Below are positions 52,096-61,686 of a stretch of 64,000 nt of DNA, piece by piece (the stretch's first letter is position 1; each line of letters starts with the position of its first letter). The notes beneath the pieces are model-generated. The model made no database searches and was not told where the DNA came from. It saw only the letters and a program-made list of their open reading frames with translations. Both the position numbers and the translations under genes were made by a program. Origin of the DNA: Tepidimonas taiwanensis (lineage in GTDB: Bacteria; Pseudomonadota; Gammaproteobacteria; Burkholderiales; Burkholderiaceae_C); the NCBI RefSeq assembly GCF_020162115.1, contig NZ_CP083911.1:2829501-2893500 (forward strand), written 5' to 3'.

Positions 52096-52536
52096 TCAGC
52101 GCGCGGCGCGCGCCAAGGCCGCGCGGGCGGTGCGCAACCGCTCCTCCAGGTACGGGCCGTAAAAATCGGCCAGGCCCATGCCCTCGAGCCGCTCGGCGAG
52201 TTCACGCCCCCGCTCGTCGACGAACAGCACCGTCGGCGCCACGCGCACGCGCCACGCCCGCGCCAGCTCGTAACCCGTGGTCGAGCGCCCCTGAAAATCG
52301 ACCACCGGCGTGCGCCGGTCGAGCATGTCGACCTGCACCGCGACCACCTCGCCGCGCTGCAGCATCGGACCCAGGTGGTGCTGGCGCACGACGTCGCAGA
52401 ACGCGCAACCGGCGAGCGTCACCATGACCACCAGCGGCTCGCCGCGCGCGCGCGCGGCCTGCGCCGCGGCGCTCAGCGACGACGGCACCGGCAGCGTGTG
52501 GCGGTGGGGGACGGCGGTGTCGGCTGGGGCGCTCAT
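52096..52536 (-). CDS. Thioredoxin-fold protein with CAFC site
   Basis: 146 residues from ATG 52536. Active site LAGCAFCDVVRQHH, then PTVLFVDERG with a cis-Pro. Without an obvious signal peptide; similar to SoxW/thioredoxin_2-type proteins. Convergent with the GGDEF gene. Confidence 0.72.
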   Translation of the reverse strand: MSAPADTAVPHRHTLPVPSSLSAAAQAARARGEPLVVMVTLAGCAFCDVVRQHHLGPMLQRGEVVAVQVDMLDRRTPVVDFQGRSTTGYELARAWRVRVAPTVLFVDERGRELAERLEGMGLADFYGPYLEERLRTARAALARAAR

Positions 52537-52553
52537 CGGCGGGCTACGGTACG

Positions 52554-53219
52554 ATGCAGGACATGTCATTGTGCCCTGCTTTCGCGAGGTCTGCCACGCG
52601 CCGCGAGGATGGCCCGCCGTCCGGCCCCCGGGCCGCCCGCGGGCGGGCGGTGCCGGCGCTCGCAAGCGCGCTGGTGGCGCTGGGCGGGGCGCTCACGGCG
52701 TGCAGCCCGGCGCTGGACTGGCGCACCGTGCGCCACGACGCGGCGGCGGTGGAGGCCGTGCTGCCCTGCAAGCCGGAGCGCGCGACACGCGAGGTGCCGC
52801 TGCTCGGGCCCGGTCAGCCACCGGTGGCGCTGCACATGCTGAGCTGCCGCGCCGCCGGCCACACGTTTGCGGTGGCGGCGGTGCGCTTGCCCGATGGGGT
52901 GGCGGACGCCACGGTGGCGCAGTGGGCGGCCGCGTGGCGCCGCGCCGCGTGGGCGACGCTGCGGGTGCCGGCCCCGGCAGACGGGGTGCCGCCCGGCTGG
53001 GCGGCGGTGCCCTGCGGCAGCGCGGGCCGCGTCACGCTGCCGCCGCTTTGCTGGCGCGGCCCGGGGCACGGGCCCGACGGGCAGCCGCTGCAGGCCGAGT
53101 GGCACTGGCGCATCGAGGGGCCGTGGCTGGTGCAGCGCGCGCTTTACGGACCGGGCCTTGCCGACGACGCGCGGGAGACGTTTTTCGGCGGCGTCACGCG
53201 CCACGGTTCCGGTCGATAA
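52554..53219 (+). CDS. Hypothetical protein, possible lipoprotein
   Basis: 221 residues. A Pro/Arg-rich start, a hydrophobic segment (ALASALVALGGALTAC) that can serve as a lipoprotein signal with Cys near 50, then a soluble domain with paired cysteines (PCKP, LSCRA, PCGS, PLCW). No family recognised. It ends eight bases before the PTS EIIA gene and might be cotranscribed. Confidence 0.55.
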   Translation: MQDMSLCPAFARSATRREDGPPSGPRAARGRAVPALASALVALGGALTACSPALDWRTVRHDAAAVEAVLPCKPERATREVPLLGPGQPPVALHMLSCRAAGHTFAVAAVRLPDGVADATVAQWAAAWRRAAWATLRVPAPADGVPPGWAAVPCGSAGRVTLPPLCWRGPGHGPDGQPLQAEWHWRIEGPWLVQRALYGPGLADDARETFFGGVTRHGSGR

Positions 53220-53227
53220 TTTCGCCC

Positions 53228-53674
53228 GTGAACGCCATCCTCGTCATCGCCCACGCGCCGCTCGCGTCCGCGTTGCGGCAGTGCGTGTTGCACGTCTTTC
53301 CGGACGCGGCGCACGTGGTGGATGCGCTGGATGTGCCGCCGCACCAGGCGCCGGAGGAGACGCTCGCGCAGGCGCGCGCGCTGATGGCCGTGCACGGCGC
53401 CGACGACACGCTGGTGCTGACCGACCTGTTCGGCGCCACGCCGTGCAACGTCGCCACCCGGCTGCTGGAGGGCGGCCACACGCGGCTCGTCACCGGGGTC
53501 AACCTGCCGATGCTGCTGCGCGCCGTCACTTACCGCCACGAACCGATCGACACCCTCGTGTCGCGCGCCACGCTCGGTGGCACGCAGGGGGTGATGCCGC
53601 TGGCGCCGACCGCGCCGCAAAACCAGTTTCATCCCCCCCGCCATGATCCAGCGCACCGTGACCATCAGCAATAA
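53228..53674 (+). CDS. PTS EIIA component, mannose/sorbose family
   Basis: 148 residues, GTG start. The EIIA-Man fold has His9 (VIAHAPLASAL), the phosphorylation site, then LVLTDLFGATPCNVA and GVNLPMLLRAV. No EIIB or EIIC follows, so sugar transport is unlikely; it probably regulates carbon or nitrogen signalling. It overlaps HPr by 32 bases. Confidence 0.85.
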   Translation: MNAILVIAHAPLASALRQCVLHVFPDAAHVVDALDVPPHQAPEETLAQARALMAVHGADDTLVLTDLFGATPCNVATRLLEGGHTRLVTGVNLPMLLRAVTYRHEPIDTLVSRATLGGTQGVMPLAPTAPQNQFHPPRHDPAHRDHQQ

Positions 53675-53912
53675 GCTCGGGCTGCACGCCCGCGCGTCGG
53701 CCAAGCTCACCAAGCTGGCCGGGGCATTCCAGTGCGAGGTGTGGCTCAGCCGCAACGGGCGGCGCGTCAACGCCAAGAGCATCATGGGCGTGATGATGCT
53801 GGCGGCGGGGCTGGGGGCGACGGTGGAGGTGGAAACCGACGGGCCCGACGAGCAGGCCGCGATGGAGGCCATCGTCGCGCTGATCGACGACAAATTCGGG
53901 GAGGGGGAATGA
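53643..53912 (+). CDS. ptsH: Phosphocarrier HPr
   Basis: 89 residues. His15 in NKLGLHARAS takes phosphate from EI; Ser46 in NAKSIMGVMML is the regulatory serine used by HPr kinase. All conserved. Overlaps EIIA and, by four bases, ptsI. Confidence 0.96.
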   Translation: MIQRTVTISNKLGLHARASAKLTKLAGAFQCEVWLSRNGRRVNAKSIMGVMMLAAGLGATVEVETDGPDEQAAMEAIVALIDDKFGEGE

Positions 53913-55636
53913 CCTTTACGGTGCACGGGCAGGCCGTCTCGCGCGGGGTGGCCATCGGGCGGGCGGTGCTGGTGGCGTCCAGCCGGCTGGACGTGGCGCA
54001 CTACTTCATCGCGCCGGAGCAGGTGGGCGCCGAGATCGCGCGGCTGCGTGCGGCCCGCGACGCGGTGGCCGACGAGATCCGCCGCCTGCAGCAGGGGCTG
54101 GCGCACGACGAGATGGAGGCGCACGCGGAACTCGCCGCGCTGCTGGAGGTGCACCTGATGCTGCTGCAGGACGAGCACCTGCACGAAGGCGTCAAGCACT
54201 GGGTGAGCGAGCGCCACTACAACGCGGAGTGGGCGCTGACCGCGCAGCTCGAGCTGGTGGCCAAGCAGTTCGACGAGATGGAGGACCCGTACCTGCGCGA
54301 GCGCAAGGCGGACCTGGAGCAGCTCGTCGAGCGCATGCTACGCGTGATGCGCGGCGAGGCGTCGCCGATCACGGCCGCGCCCGCGCCGGGAGCGGAGGAG
54401 CATCCGCTGGTGCTGATCGCGCACGACCTCGCGCCGGCCGACATGCTGCACTTCAAGCAGGGGATCTTTGCCGGCTTCGTCACCGACGTCGGCGGCAAGA
54501 CCAGCCACACCGCGATCGTCGCGCGCAGCATGGACATCCCGGCGGTGGTCGGCGCGCGCCACGCCAGCCAGCTCGTGCAGCAGGACGACTGGGTGATCGT
54601 CGACGGCGACGCGGGCGTGCTGATCGTGGACCCGACGCCGATGATGCTGGCCGAGTACGGCTACAAGCAGCGCCAAGGGGCGATCGAGCGCGAGCGCCTC
54701 GCGCGCATCAAGAACACGCCGGCGGTCACGCTCGACGGCGAGCGCATCGAGCTGCTGGCCAACATCGAGCAGCCGGAGGACACGCTGCCGGCGCTGTCGG
54801 TCGGCGCGGTGGGCGTGGGGCTGTTTCGCACCGAGTTTCTCTTCATGGGCCGCGGCGGCAAGCTGCCGGACGAGGAGGAGCAGTTCGACGCCTACCGCCG
54901 CGCGATCGAGGGCATGCACGGCCTGCCGGTGACGATCCGCACCGTCGACGTGGGCGCCGACAAGCCGCTGGACCACCACCGGCGCGACGAGCACCTCAAC
55001 CCGGCGCTGGGTCTGCGCGCGATTCGCTGGAGCCTGGCCGAGCCGGCGATGTTCCTGACGCAGTTGCGCGCGATCCTGCGCGCGGCGGCGCACGGCAAGG
55101 TCAACGTGCTCATCCCGATGCTCGCGCACCTGAGCGAGGTGCGGCAGGTGCACGCGATGCTGGCCAAGGCGCGCGAGCAGCTCGACCGCCGCGGCGTCGC
55201 CTACGGGCCGGTGCGCGTCGGCGCGATGATCGAGGTGCCCGCGGCGGCGCTGGCGGTGCGGCTGTTCGTGCGGCACTTCGACTTCCTGTCGATCGGCACC
55301 AACGACCTGATCCAGTACGCGCTGGCCATCGACCGCGTGGACGAGTCGGTGGCGCACCTGTACGACCCGCTGCACCCGGCGGTGCTGCGGCTCGTCGCCG
55401 ACACCATCGCCGTGGCGCGCGAGGCGGGCAAGCCCGTGAGCGTCTGCGGCGAGATGGCCGGTGACGTCACGATGACGCGGCTGTTGCTGGGGCTGGGGCT
55501 GCGCAGCTTCTCGATGCACCCGACGCAGATCCTGCCGGTCAAGCAGCAGATCCTGCGCAGCGACACGCGCAAGCTGCGCGACTGGGCGCAGCGCGTCGTC
55601 GCCAGCGACGAGCCGGCGCTGCTGCTGGCCGACTGA
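53909..55636 (+). CDS. ptsI: PTS enzyme I
   Basis: 575 residues. Active His in GGKTSHTAIVARSMDIPA, PEP-binding domain with GLFRTEFLFMGR, the Arg/Glu motifs, and CGEMAGD with catalytic Cys. Transfers phosphate from PEP to HPr. Complete length. The trio EIIA-HPr-EI without permease is the incomplete PTS of betaproteobacteria. Confidence 0.96.
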   Translation: MTFTVHGQAVSRGVAIGRAVLVASSRLDVAHYFIAPEQVGAEIARLRAARDAVADEIRRLQQGLAHDEMEAHAELAALLEVHLMLLQDEHLHEGVKHWVSERHYNAEWALTAQLELVAKQFDEMEDPYLRERKADLEQLVERMLRVMRGEASPITAAPAPGAEEHPLVLIAHDLAPADMLHFKQGIFAGFVTDVGGKTSHTAIVARSMDIPAVVGARHASQLVQQDDWVIVDGDAGVLIVDPTPMMLAEYGYKQRQGAIERERLARIKNTPAVTLDGERIELLANIEQPEDTLPALSVGAVGVGLFRTEFLFMGRGGKLPDEEEQFDAYRRAIEGMHGLPVTIRTVDVGADKPLDHHRRDEHLNPALGLRAIRWSLAEPAMFLTQLRAILRAAAHGKVNVLIPMLAHLSEVRQVHAMLAKAREQLDRRGVAYGPVRVGAMIEVPAAALAVRLFVRHFDFLSIGTNDLIQYALAIDRVDESVAHLYDPLHPAVLRLVADTIAVAREAGKPVSVCGEMAGDVTMTRLLLGLGLRSFSMHPTQILPVKQQILRSDTRKLRDWAQRVVASDEPALLLAD

Positions 55637-55711
55637 GCGCGCGCCGCCCGCGCCTGTACTTCGACGTGCTCGGGAGTGGGGGGCCAAGGCGTCGACCCGC
55701 GTCGGCGGACG

Positions 55712-56125
55712 TCAGACATCGGCCGCCTGACGGGACAGCCCGCCGGGCCAATCCAGGATGAGGCGATCGGCCGTCACGAGGGTCGCGTGTCGGTGCATGG
55801 CCGTCGCGATGATGAACCGGTCGGCGGAGTCACGGTGCGAGTCGCGCAGCTGCGTCGCCAGCAGCGCGATGCCCCCATCGACGGGGACCTCCTCCAGCCC
55901 GGCTTGCAGCCAGCCGTGCCGCCACTGGGTGACCGGCTCGGGCAGCACCACGCGGCCGCGTTCGGCCAGCATCGCCACCTCCCAAAAGCTGATGGCGCTC
56001 ACCGCCACACGACCCGAGCGCCACGCCGCTTCGATGAGGGTACGCGCCTGTGCCCCCAGGGCCGGATCGTCCCGATCCATCCACAGCAGCGCGTGGGTGT
56101 CCAGGATCACCCCGCTGCCTGCCAC
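55712..56125 (-). CDS. VapC-like PIN toxin
   Basis: 137 residues. PIN motifs: VILDTHALLWMD (Asp9), VSAISFWEVAML (Glu), DSADRFIIATAM (Asp) and LVTADRLILDWPG. Sll0205-like type II toxin. The upstream antitoxin overlaps by 19 bases. Confidence 0.88.
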   Translation of the reverse strand: MAGSGVILDTHALLWMDRDDPALGAQARTLIEAAWRSGRVAVSAISFWEVAMLAERGRVVLPEPVTQWRHGWLQAGLEEVPVDGGIALLATQLRDSHRDSADRFIIATAMHRHATLVTADRLILDWPGGLSRQAADV

Positions 56126-56337
56126 AGGTCATCCTCCAGCGGGGCGATCACATCACCGCGGATTTCCAGGGTCGGATGCCGCCCGAACGGGGACGCAGCC
56201 CGCCCCCCGCTGTACGGACGCAATTCCGCCACCGGCTTGCCGTTCTTGGTGATGACCCACGTCTCACCCGTCGCGGCGGCCGCATCCATGAGCGCCAGGC
56301 ACTTGGCTTTGAATTCAGAGGCGCGAATCGTTTGCAT
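56107..56337 (-). CDS. Phd/YefM-family antitoxin
   Basis: 76 residues from MQTIRASEFKAKCLALMDA. The Phd fold includes VITKNGKPVAELRPY. Pairs with the VapC-like toxin and likely represses the operon. Confidence 0.86.
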   Translation of the reverse strand: MQTIRASEFKAKCLALMDAAAATGETWVITKNGKPVAELRPYSGGRAASPFGRHPTLEIRGDVIAPLEDDLWQAAG

Positions 56338-56593
56338 GTCATCCCCCCGCAAGGCGTGACCATGGTGATGACCATAGTCATGTGAACAGCGCGCGTCAAG
56401 CCGCTCGGTCGGCGAGCTCGCCGCCAGCTTGTATGTTTCACACCAGACCAGTGCGGTAGAGTTTGACTGCTGACGAGGCGGCCAGACCGGTACCGGCCCG
56501 TGCAGTTTGGTTGTGGCTTATACCTCGTTGGACAAGACTGCCCTTGGCATTCACGGGATCGAGCGTAGAGTCCAGCAGGAGCGCTGCACCGAC

Positions 56594-57094
56594 ATGCGCG
56601 TCTTCGTCGACACCGAGTTCACGGACTTCGAGCAGCCGCGCCTCATCTCGGTGGGGCTGGTGGCCGAGGACGGGCGCACCGGCTACTGGGAGCTTGCCGA
56701 CGGCTGGCGGCGCGAGCAGTGCTCGGCGTTCGTGGTGGAAGACGTCTTGCCGCTGCTGGACGGCACAGGCATGCCCCGAGCGCATGCCGGGCCGGCCATC
56801 GCGGCGTGGCTGGGATCAGCGGGGGAGGGCAGCGTCCACGGCGTGACGCTGATTGCCGACACCGACACCGATCTTCGGCTGCTGACCGACCTCGTGCGGC
56901 CGCACTGGCGGGGTCCAGGCGCGCTCGACGCGCAGCGCCTGCAGTGGCCGGCCAACGCGATGGCCGCGCGCTTTGAAGACCTGCTCAAGGCGTTGCTCGA
57001 GAACGAGCCGCGTCGCCATCATGCGCTCGTCGATGCGCGGGCGCTGCAGCGCGCGGTGCTGCAGACCGAGGCGGAGTTTCGGGCAAGAAGGTAG
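56594..57094 (+). CDS. DEDD-type 3'-5' exoribonuclease-like protein
   Basis: 166 residues. VFVDTEFTDFEQPRLISVGLVAEDG holds the DE pair; the HHALVDARALQRAV helix holds the final His and Asp. Resembles the Rv2179c/RNase-T-like family (PF16473 type). Possible RNA processing or repair role; the exact substrate is not known. Confidence 0.75.
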   Translation: MRVFVDTEFTDFEQPRLISVGLVAEDGRTGYWELADGWRREQCSAFVVEDVLPLLDGTGMPRAHAGPAIAAWLGSAGEGSVHGVTLIADTDTDLRLLTDLVRPHWRGPGALDAQRLQWPANAMAARFEDLLKALLENEPRRHHALVDARALQRAVLQTEAEFRARR

Positions 57095-57403
57095 CTACTG
57101 GTCGTCCTGTAGCAAGGTCTCGTAGTCCTGACCGCCGTAGAAAATCCCGAGAACGGAGACCGTGTCTTCCTCCACCGTGAAGGCAATCACCGTGCGCTTT
57201 TTGTAGTGGGTGGTCCGCAAGCCGGGGCGGATGTCGTCGCGCATGTTGCCGCGATGGGGAAAGGTCCGCAGGCTCTCGCAATGGCTGACGATGCCCTCGG
57301 TGTAGCGCGCCGCGGTGTCGGGCGAGGCCGCTTCGGCGATGTAGCGGTACAGCGCTGTAAGTTGCTCCATCGCCTCCGGGCTGAACACAACCCGGTAGCT
57401 CAT
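57095..57403 (-). CDS. ParE/RelE-family toxin
   Basis: 102 residues, MSYRVVFSPEAMEQLTALYR. FPHRGNMRDDIRPGLRTTHYKKRTVIAFTVE is the ParE core. Its start overlaps the ParD stop by four bases. Confidence 0.9.
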   Translation of the reverse strand: MSYRVVFSPEAMEQLTALYRYIAEAASPDTAARYTEGIVSHCESLRTFPHRGNMRDDIRPGLRTTHYKKRTVIAFTVEEDTVSVLGIFYGGQDYETLLQDDQ

Positions 57404-57669
57404 CGCGCTTTGGCGTGTTCAGCGGCCAGCCGGGCGCGTACCTGGTCGGCACTGAGCGCGCGGCCCGGGTCGGCCTTCAGCGCATCGTAGGCCGGGCCTA
57501 CCTGACTGTTCAGCCAGCTTTCCACCGCGCGGTCGCGCGCCAACAGCGCCCGCAGGCCCTCGCGGATCACTTCGCTTTCGCTGGCGTACTCGCCGCTGCG
57601 CACCTTGGTTTTCACCACATCGGCCATCTTCTTGGGCAGGGTGATGCTCAGCTGCTGGGTGGTTCGCAT
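57400..57669 (-). CDS. ParD-family antitoxin
   Basis: 89 residues. Ribbon-helix-helix N-terminus (QQLSITLPKKMADVVKTKVRSG, YASESEVIREGLRAL) and an acidic/Ala-rich toxin-binding tail. Operon head; an AT-rich promoter segment lies at 57675-57710. Confidence 0.9.
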   Translation of the reverse strand: MRTTQQLSITLPKKMADVVKTKVRSGEYASESEVIREGLRALLARDRAVESWLNSQVGPAYDALKADPGRALSADQVRARLAAEHAKAR

Positions 57670-58071
57670 GGCGGGATCCTTGAACGTAATATGATCTAAT
57701 CGTACTAAAGCAGCCGAGGTGTGTCCAGTGGGCGAGCGACCAAGTCAGTCATCGGTTCCTTCCTGCGTTGGTGAAGTGTCGTCACCCCGACCCTACCGGT
57801 GAACCCATGCCCTATGACGGAGGATGTGTATCCACGCCATGGCGGACACGATTACACGTGAGGCGTTTGGCTTCATCACCAAACATCAGCTGATCGAGAT
57901 CGAGCACGCGCTGTCCCTCTGGCTTGGGATTGCTGATTGAGGCAGGCGTTCAGGAAAAAACCCGGGCACTGGACGCGATAACGCTGTAAATGGAAACGCG
58001 ATCGACCGCGAGACCCTGGTAATACTGGGGCTGGGTACCCAGTCGGTATGCCGCCGGCGTGGCGCTTGTGC
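57670..58071. other. Gap holding only one possible micro-ORF
   Basis: About 400 bp. The first 45 bases carry an AT-rich promoter-like block for the parDE operon. A 33-codon plus-strand frame (57839-57940, MADTITREAFGFITKHQLIE then IEHALSLWLGIAD) has GGAGGA 14 bases upstream. It resembles no family I know; coding is uncertain. Nothing else seen. Confidence 0.35.
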
Positions 58072-59424
58072 TCACACGTTGAGCAGCAGATAGCGCCGCT
58101 CCCACGGGCTGATGACGTCGAAGTACTCGCGGTACTCGGCTTCCTTGATGGCCGCGTAGGTGCGCAGGAAGTGTTCGCCGAACAGCTCGGCCAGCGGCGC
58201 GCAGGCCAGCAGCCGCTCGATCGCGTCGTCCAGGTGCCGCGGCAGCTGGTGCGGCTGTTCGTAGGCGCTGCCGGTCAGCGGCTCGCTCGGTTGCCGCCGC
58301 TCGCGCATGCCCAGGTAGCCGCAGGCCAGGCTGGCGGCGATCGCCAGATACGGGTTGACGTCGACGCCGGCGAGGCGGTTTTCCACGCGCCGGGCCTCCG
58401 GCGGGGAGTGCGGCACGCGCAGGCCGCAGGTGCGGTTGTCGTAGCCCCAGCTCAGGTTGATCGGTGCCGCGGTGTAGCGCGACAGCCGCCGGTAGCTGTT
58501 GACGTAGGGCGCAAAGAACGCGATCGCCGCGGGCAGGTACGCCTGAAGCCCGCCGATGAAGTGGAAGAACGCGGGCGATGGCGAGCCGTCCGCCTCGCTG
58601 AAGATATTGCGGCCGCTGGCGCGGTCGAGCACGCTCTGGTGGATGTGCATGGCGCTGCCGGGCTGTCCCTGCATCGGTTTGGCCATGAAGGTGGCGTACA
58701 TGCCGTGGCGGATCGCCACCTCGCGCACCGTGCGCTTGAAGAGGAACACCTGATCCGCGAGAGCCAGCGGCTCGCCGTGGTCGAGGTTGATCTCCATCTG
58801 CGCCGTGCCCATCTCGTGGATGAGCGTGTCGAGCTTGAGGCCCTGCGCCTCGCACCAGTCGTAGATCACGTCGAAGATGTCGTCGTACTCGTTGACGGCG
58901 TCGATGGAAAAGCTCTGCATGCCGGCTTCGGTGCGGCGCGTGCGGCCCACCGGGGGCTTCAGCGGGATGTCCTCGTCCGGCTCGATCTCGACGAGGTAGA
59001 ACTCCATCTCGGGCGCGACGATGGGCTGCAGGCCGTCGCGCTCGTAAAACGACAGGATGCGCCGCAGCACGTTGCGCGGGGCGAGCTCGGCCGCGCGGCC
59101 GTCGAAGTGCACGCAGTCGTGGATGATCTGCGCGGTCGGCTCCTTGGCCCACGGCACCAGGCGCAGCGTCGACGCATCGGGCACGAGCCGCATGTCCGGA
59201 TCGGCCACCGGGGTGAAGTCCTGCTCCGGGTAGTCGCCGGTGACGGTCATCGTCAGCACCGCTTCCGGCAGGCGCAGACCGGCGGCGGGGTCGTATTTGT
59301 GGCGCGGCACGATCTTGCCGCGCGCCTGGCCGGTCATGTCCGGGATCAGGCACTCGACCTCGGTGATGCGGTGCTCGTCGAGCCAGCGCTGGATGGTGGC
59401 GGCAGTGGTGGTGGAGTCGTTCAT
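58072..59424 (-). CDS. Glutamine synthetase family protein (PuuA/gamma-glutamylpolyamine synthetase-like)
   Basis: 450 residues. GS N-terminal beta-grasp (VECLIPDMTGQARGKIVP), catalytic domain with EMEFYLVE, HEMGTAQMEINL, GSAMHIHQS and ENRLAGVDVNPYLAIAA. Length and pattern match PuuA-type enzymes that glutamylate polyamines rather than ammonia, but true substrate cannot be told. It is divergent from the threonine dehydratase. Confidence 0.85.
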   Translation of the reverse strand: MNDSTTTAATIQRWLDEHRITEVECLIPDMTGQARGKIVPRHKYDPAAGLRLPEAVLTMTVTGDYPEQDFTPVADPDMRLVPDASTLRLVPWAKEPTAQIIHDCVHFDGRAAELAPRNVLRRILSFYERDGLQPIVAPEMEFYLVEIEPDEDIPLKPPVGRTRRTEAGMQSFSIDAVNEYDDIFDVIYDWCEAQGLKLDTLIHEMGTAQMEINLDHGEPLALADQVFLFKRTVREVAIRHGMYATFMAKPMQGQPGSAMHIHQSVLDRASGRNIFSEADGSPSPAFFHFIGGLQAYLPAAIAFFAPYVNSYRRLSRYTAAPINLSWGYDNRTCGLRVPHSPPEARRVENRLAGVDVNPYLAIAASLACGYLGMRERRQPSEPLTGSAYEQPHQLPRHLDDAIERLLACAPLAELFGEHFLRTYAAIKEAEYREYFDVISPWERRYLLLNV

Positions 59425-59581
59425 GGTGACGGCGCGAGTCAGAGGGCGTCAGTGTGCCGCAGCTGCGGGTGGCCGACGGTGCCAGCGCGGCCGGCGCGGG
59501 GCGAACCATTCGGCGACTCGCGGCGACAATCGGGGCCATCGCGTTAGCCCGCAGGCACACAAAGGAGGCACACAGAGGATC

Positions 59582-60781
59582 ATGGTGACGTTGTCGGACA
59601 TCGAGGCGGCCGCGGCGCGGCTGGCGGGGCAGGTGCTCGAGACCCCGTGTCTGGAATCGCGCACGCTGTCGCAGATCACCGGTGCGCAGATTTTCCTGAA
59701 GTTCGAAAACCTGCAGTACACCGCGTCGTTCAAGGAGCGCGGGGCGTGCAACAAGCTGTCGTTGCTGACCGCGGAAGAGCGGGCGCGCGGGGTGATCGCG
59801 ATGTCCGCGGGCAACCACGCGCAGGGGGTGGCGTACCACGCGCAGCGGCTGGGGCTGCGCGCGGTGATCGTGATGCCGCGTTTCACGCCGGGCGTCAAGG
59901 TCGAGCGCACGCGCGGCTTCGGCGCGGAGGTGGTGCTGCACGGCGACACGCTGGAGGAGGCGCGCGCCCACGCGCGCGCGCTCGCGGCCGAGCAGGGGCT
60001 GACCTTCGTGCACCCGTATGACGACGACGCGGTCATTGCCGGGCAGGGCACGATCGGGTTGGAGATGCTGCGCGCGCAGCCGGATCTGGAGGTGCTGGCG
60101 ATCGCCGTCGGCGGCGGCGGGCTGATCGGCGGGGTGGCGGCGGCGGCGAAGGCGCTCAAGCCCGGCATCGAGGTCGTGGGCGTGCAGACGCGGCGCTTTC
60201 CGGCGATGGTCAACGCCGTCACGGGCAGCCACTGGCCGCAGGGGGCCAACACCATCGCCGAAGGCATCGCCGTGGGCAGCCCGGGCGAGCGCAACCTGGC
60301 GCTGGCGCGCCGCTACGTGGACGACTGGCTGCTGGTGGACGAGGAGGACATCGAGCAGGCGATCGTGATGCTGCTCGAAATCGAAAAGACGCTCGTCGAA
60401 GGCGCGGGCGCCGCGGGGCTGGCCGCGGTGCTGCGGCACCCGGCGCGCTTTGCCGGCCGCAAGGTCGGGCTGGTACTGTGCGGCGGCAACATCGACCCGC
60501 TGCTGCTTGCCTCCATCATCGAGCGCGGCATGGTGCGCGCGGGGCGGCTGGTGCGGCTGGTGGTCAACACGCGCGACCTGCCGGGGCAGCTCGCGCGCAT
60601 CGCCGCGATCGTCGCCGAGGCCGGCACCAATATCGACCAGGTGCACCACCAGCGGGCCTTCACGCTGCTGGCGGCGCAGAGCGTCGAGATCGAACTGGTG
60701 CTGCAGACGCGCGGGCCGGCGCATGTGCAGCAGGTGCTGCAGGCGCTGCGCGACGCGGGCTTCGACGTCGCGCAGCGTTGA
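59582..60781 (+). CDS. Threonine ammonia-lyase with ACT domain
   Basis: 399 residues. PLP lysine in TASFKERGACNKL, phosphate-binding loop GGGGLIGGVA, LCGGNIDP and a single ACT domain (330-399, RLVRLVVNTRDLPGQLARIA). The single short regulatory domain suggests the catabolic TdcB-type or an intermediate-length IlvA. Makes 2-oxobutanoate from threonine. Confidence 0.88.
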   Translation: MVTLSDIEAAAARLAGQVLETPCLESRTLSQITGAQIFLKFENLQYTASFKERGACNKLSLLTAEERARGVIAMSAGNHAQGVAYHAQRLGLRAVIVMPRFTPGVKVERTRGFGAEVVLHGDTLEEARAHARALAAEQGLTFVHPYDDDAVIAGQGTIGLEMLRAQPDLEVLAIAVGGGGLIGGVAAAAKALKPGIEVVGVQTRRFPAMVNAVTGSHWPQGANTIAEGIAVGSPGERNLALARRYVDDWLLVDEEDIEQAIVMLLEIEKTLVEGAGAAGLAAVLRHPARFAGRKVGLVLCGGNIDPLLLASIIERGMVRAGRLVRLVVNTRDLPGQLARIAAIVAEAGTNIDQVHHQRAFTLLAAQSVEIELVLQTRGPAHVQQVLQALRDAGFDVAQR

Positions 60782-60798
60782 GGCGGCCGGCGCGGGGG

Positions 60799-61617
60799 TC
60801 AGTCGTCCCCGCCGTCGCCGCCGATGAGGCCGCCGAGCAGCCCGCCGGCGGCAAAGCCGCCCAGCACCGAGCCTTCCTCGCGCCGACCGCCCAGCTGCGG
60901 CGCGGCGGCAAAGACGCGCGACGCCAGGCGCGAGAACGGCAGGCTCTGCAGCCACACCTGGCCGGGGCCGCGCAGGCACGCGAGGAACAGCCCCTCACCG
61001 CCGAAGAGCGCGGTCTTGATCTTGCCGACGTATTCGATGTCGAAATCGACCTCGGGCGAGTAGGCGACGACGCAGCCCGTGTCCACGCGCAGCGTCTGGC
61101 CCGGTGCGAGCTCGCGCCGCACGACGGTACCGCCGGCGTGCACGAACGCGAGGCCGTCGCCCTCCAGCCGCTGCATGATGAAGCCCTCGCCGCCGAAGAA
61201 CCCGACCGACAGCCGCCGCTGCAGTGCGATGCCGAGGCTCACCCCCCGGGCCGCGCACAGAAAGCTGTCCTTCTGACAGATGAGCGTGCCTCCCAGCGCG
61301 CGCAGGTCCATCGGCAGGATCTTGCCGGGGTACGGCGCGGCGAAGGCCACGCGCCGCTTGCCCGACGCCTGGTTGGTGTAGACCGTGGTGAACAGCGACT
61401 CGCCGGTGATCAGCCGCTTGCCTGCGCCGAGGAGCTTGCCGAAAAAGCCGCCCTGCTGCGCGCTGCCGTCGCCGAACACGGTGTCCATGACGACGCCGTC
61501 GTCCATGAACATCAGGCTGCCCGCCTCCCCGATCGCGGCCTCGCCCGGGTCGAGTTCCAGCTCGACGAACTGCATCTCCGCGCCGCGGATGTCGTAATCG
61601 ATGACGTCCTTGCCCAT
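60799..61617 (-). CDS. AIM24 / TIGR00266 family protein
   Basis: 272 residues. Repeated beta motifs: QFVELELDPGEAAIGEAGSLMFM, GESLFTTVYTNQ, LGGTLICQKDSFLCA, GGEGFIMQRLEG, VDTGCVVAYSPEVDF and ALFGGEGLFLACLRGPG. A Gly-rich tail (LGGFAAGGLLGGLIGGDGGDD) follows. Family function is unclear; some members are linked to membranes. Confidence 0.85.
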   Translation of the reverse strand: MGKDVIDYDIRGAEMQFVELELDPGEAAIGEAGSLMFMDDGVVMDTVFGDGSAQQGGFFGKLLGAGKRLITGESLFTTVYTNQASGKRRVAFAAPYPGKILPMDLRALGGTLICQKDSFLCAARGVSLGIALQRRLSVGFFGGEGFIMQRLEGDGLAFVHAGGTVVRRELAPGQTLRVDTGCVVAYSPEVDFDIEYVGKIKTALFGGEGLFLACLRGPGQVWLQSLPFSRLASRVFAAAPQLGGRREEGSVLGGFAAGGLLGGLIGGDGGDD

Positions 61618-61686
61618 GGTGAAACTTCCTGTTGGTGTGGGGAAAACGCGGTGCGATGGTAGCGCGGGTCGGGATTGGGTTGCCCG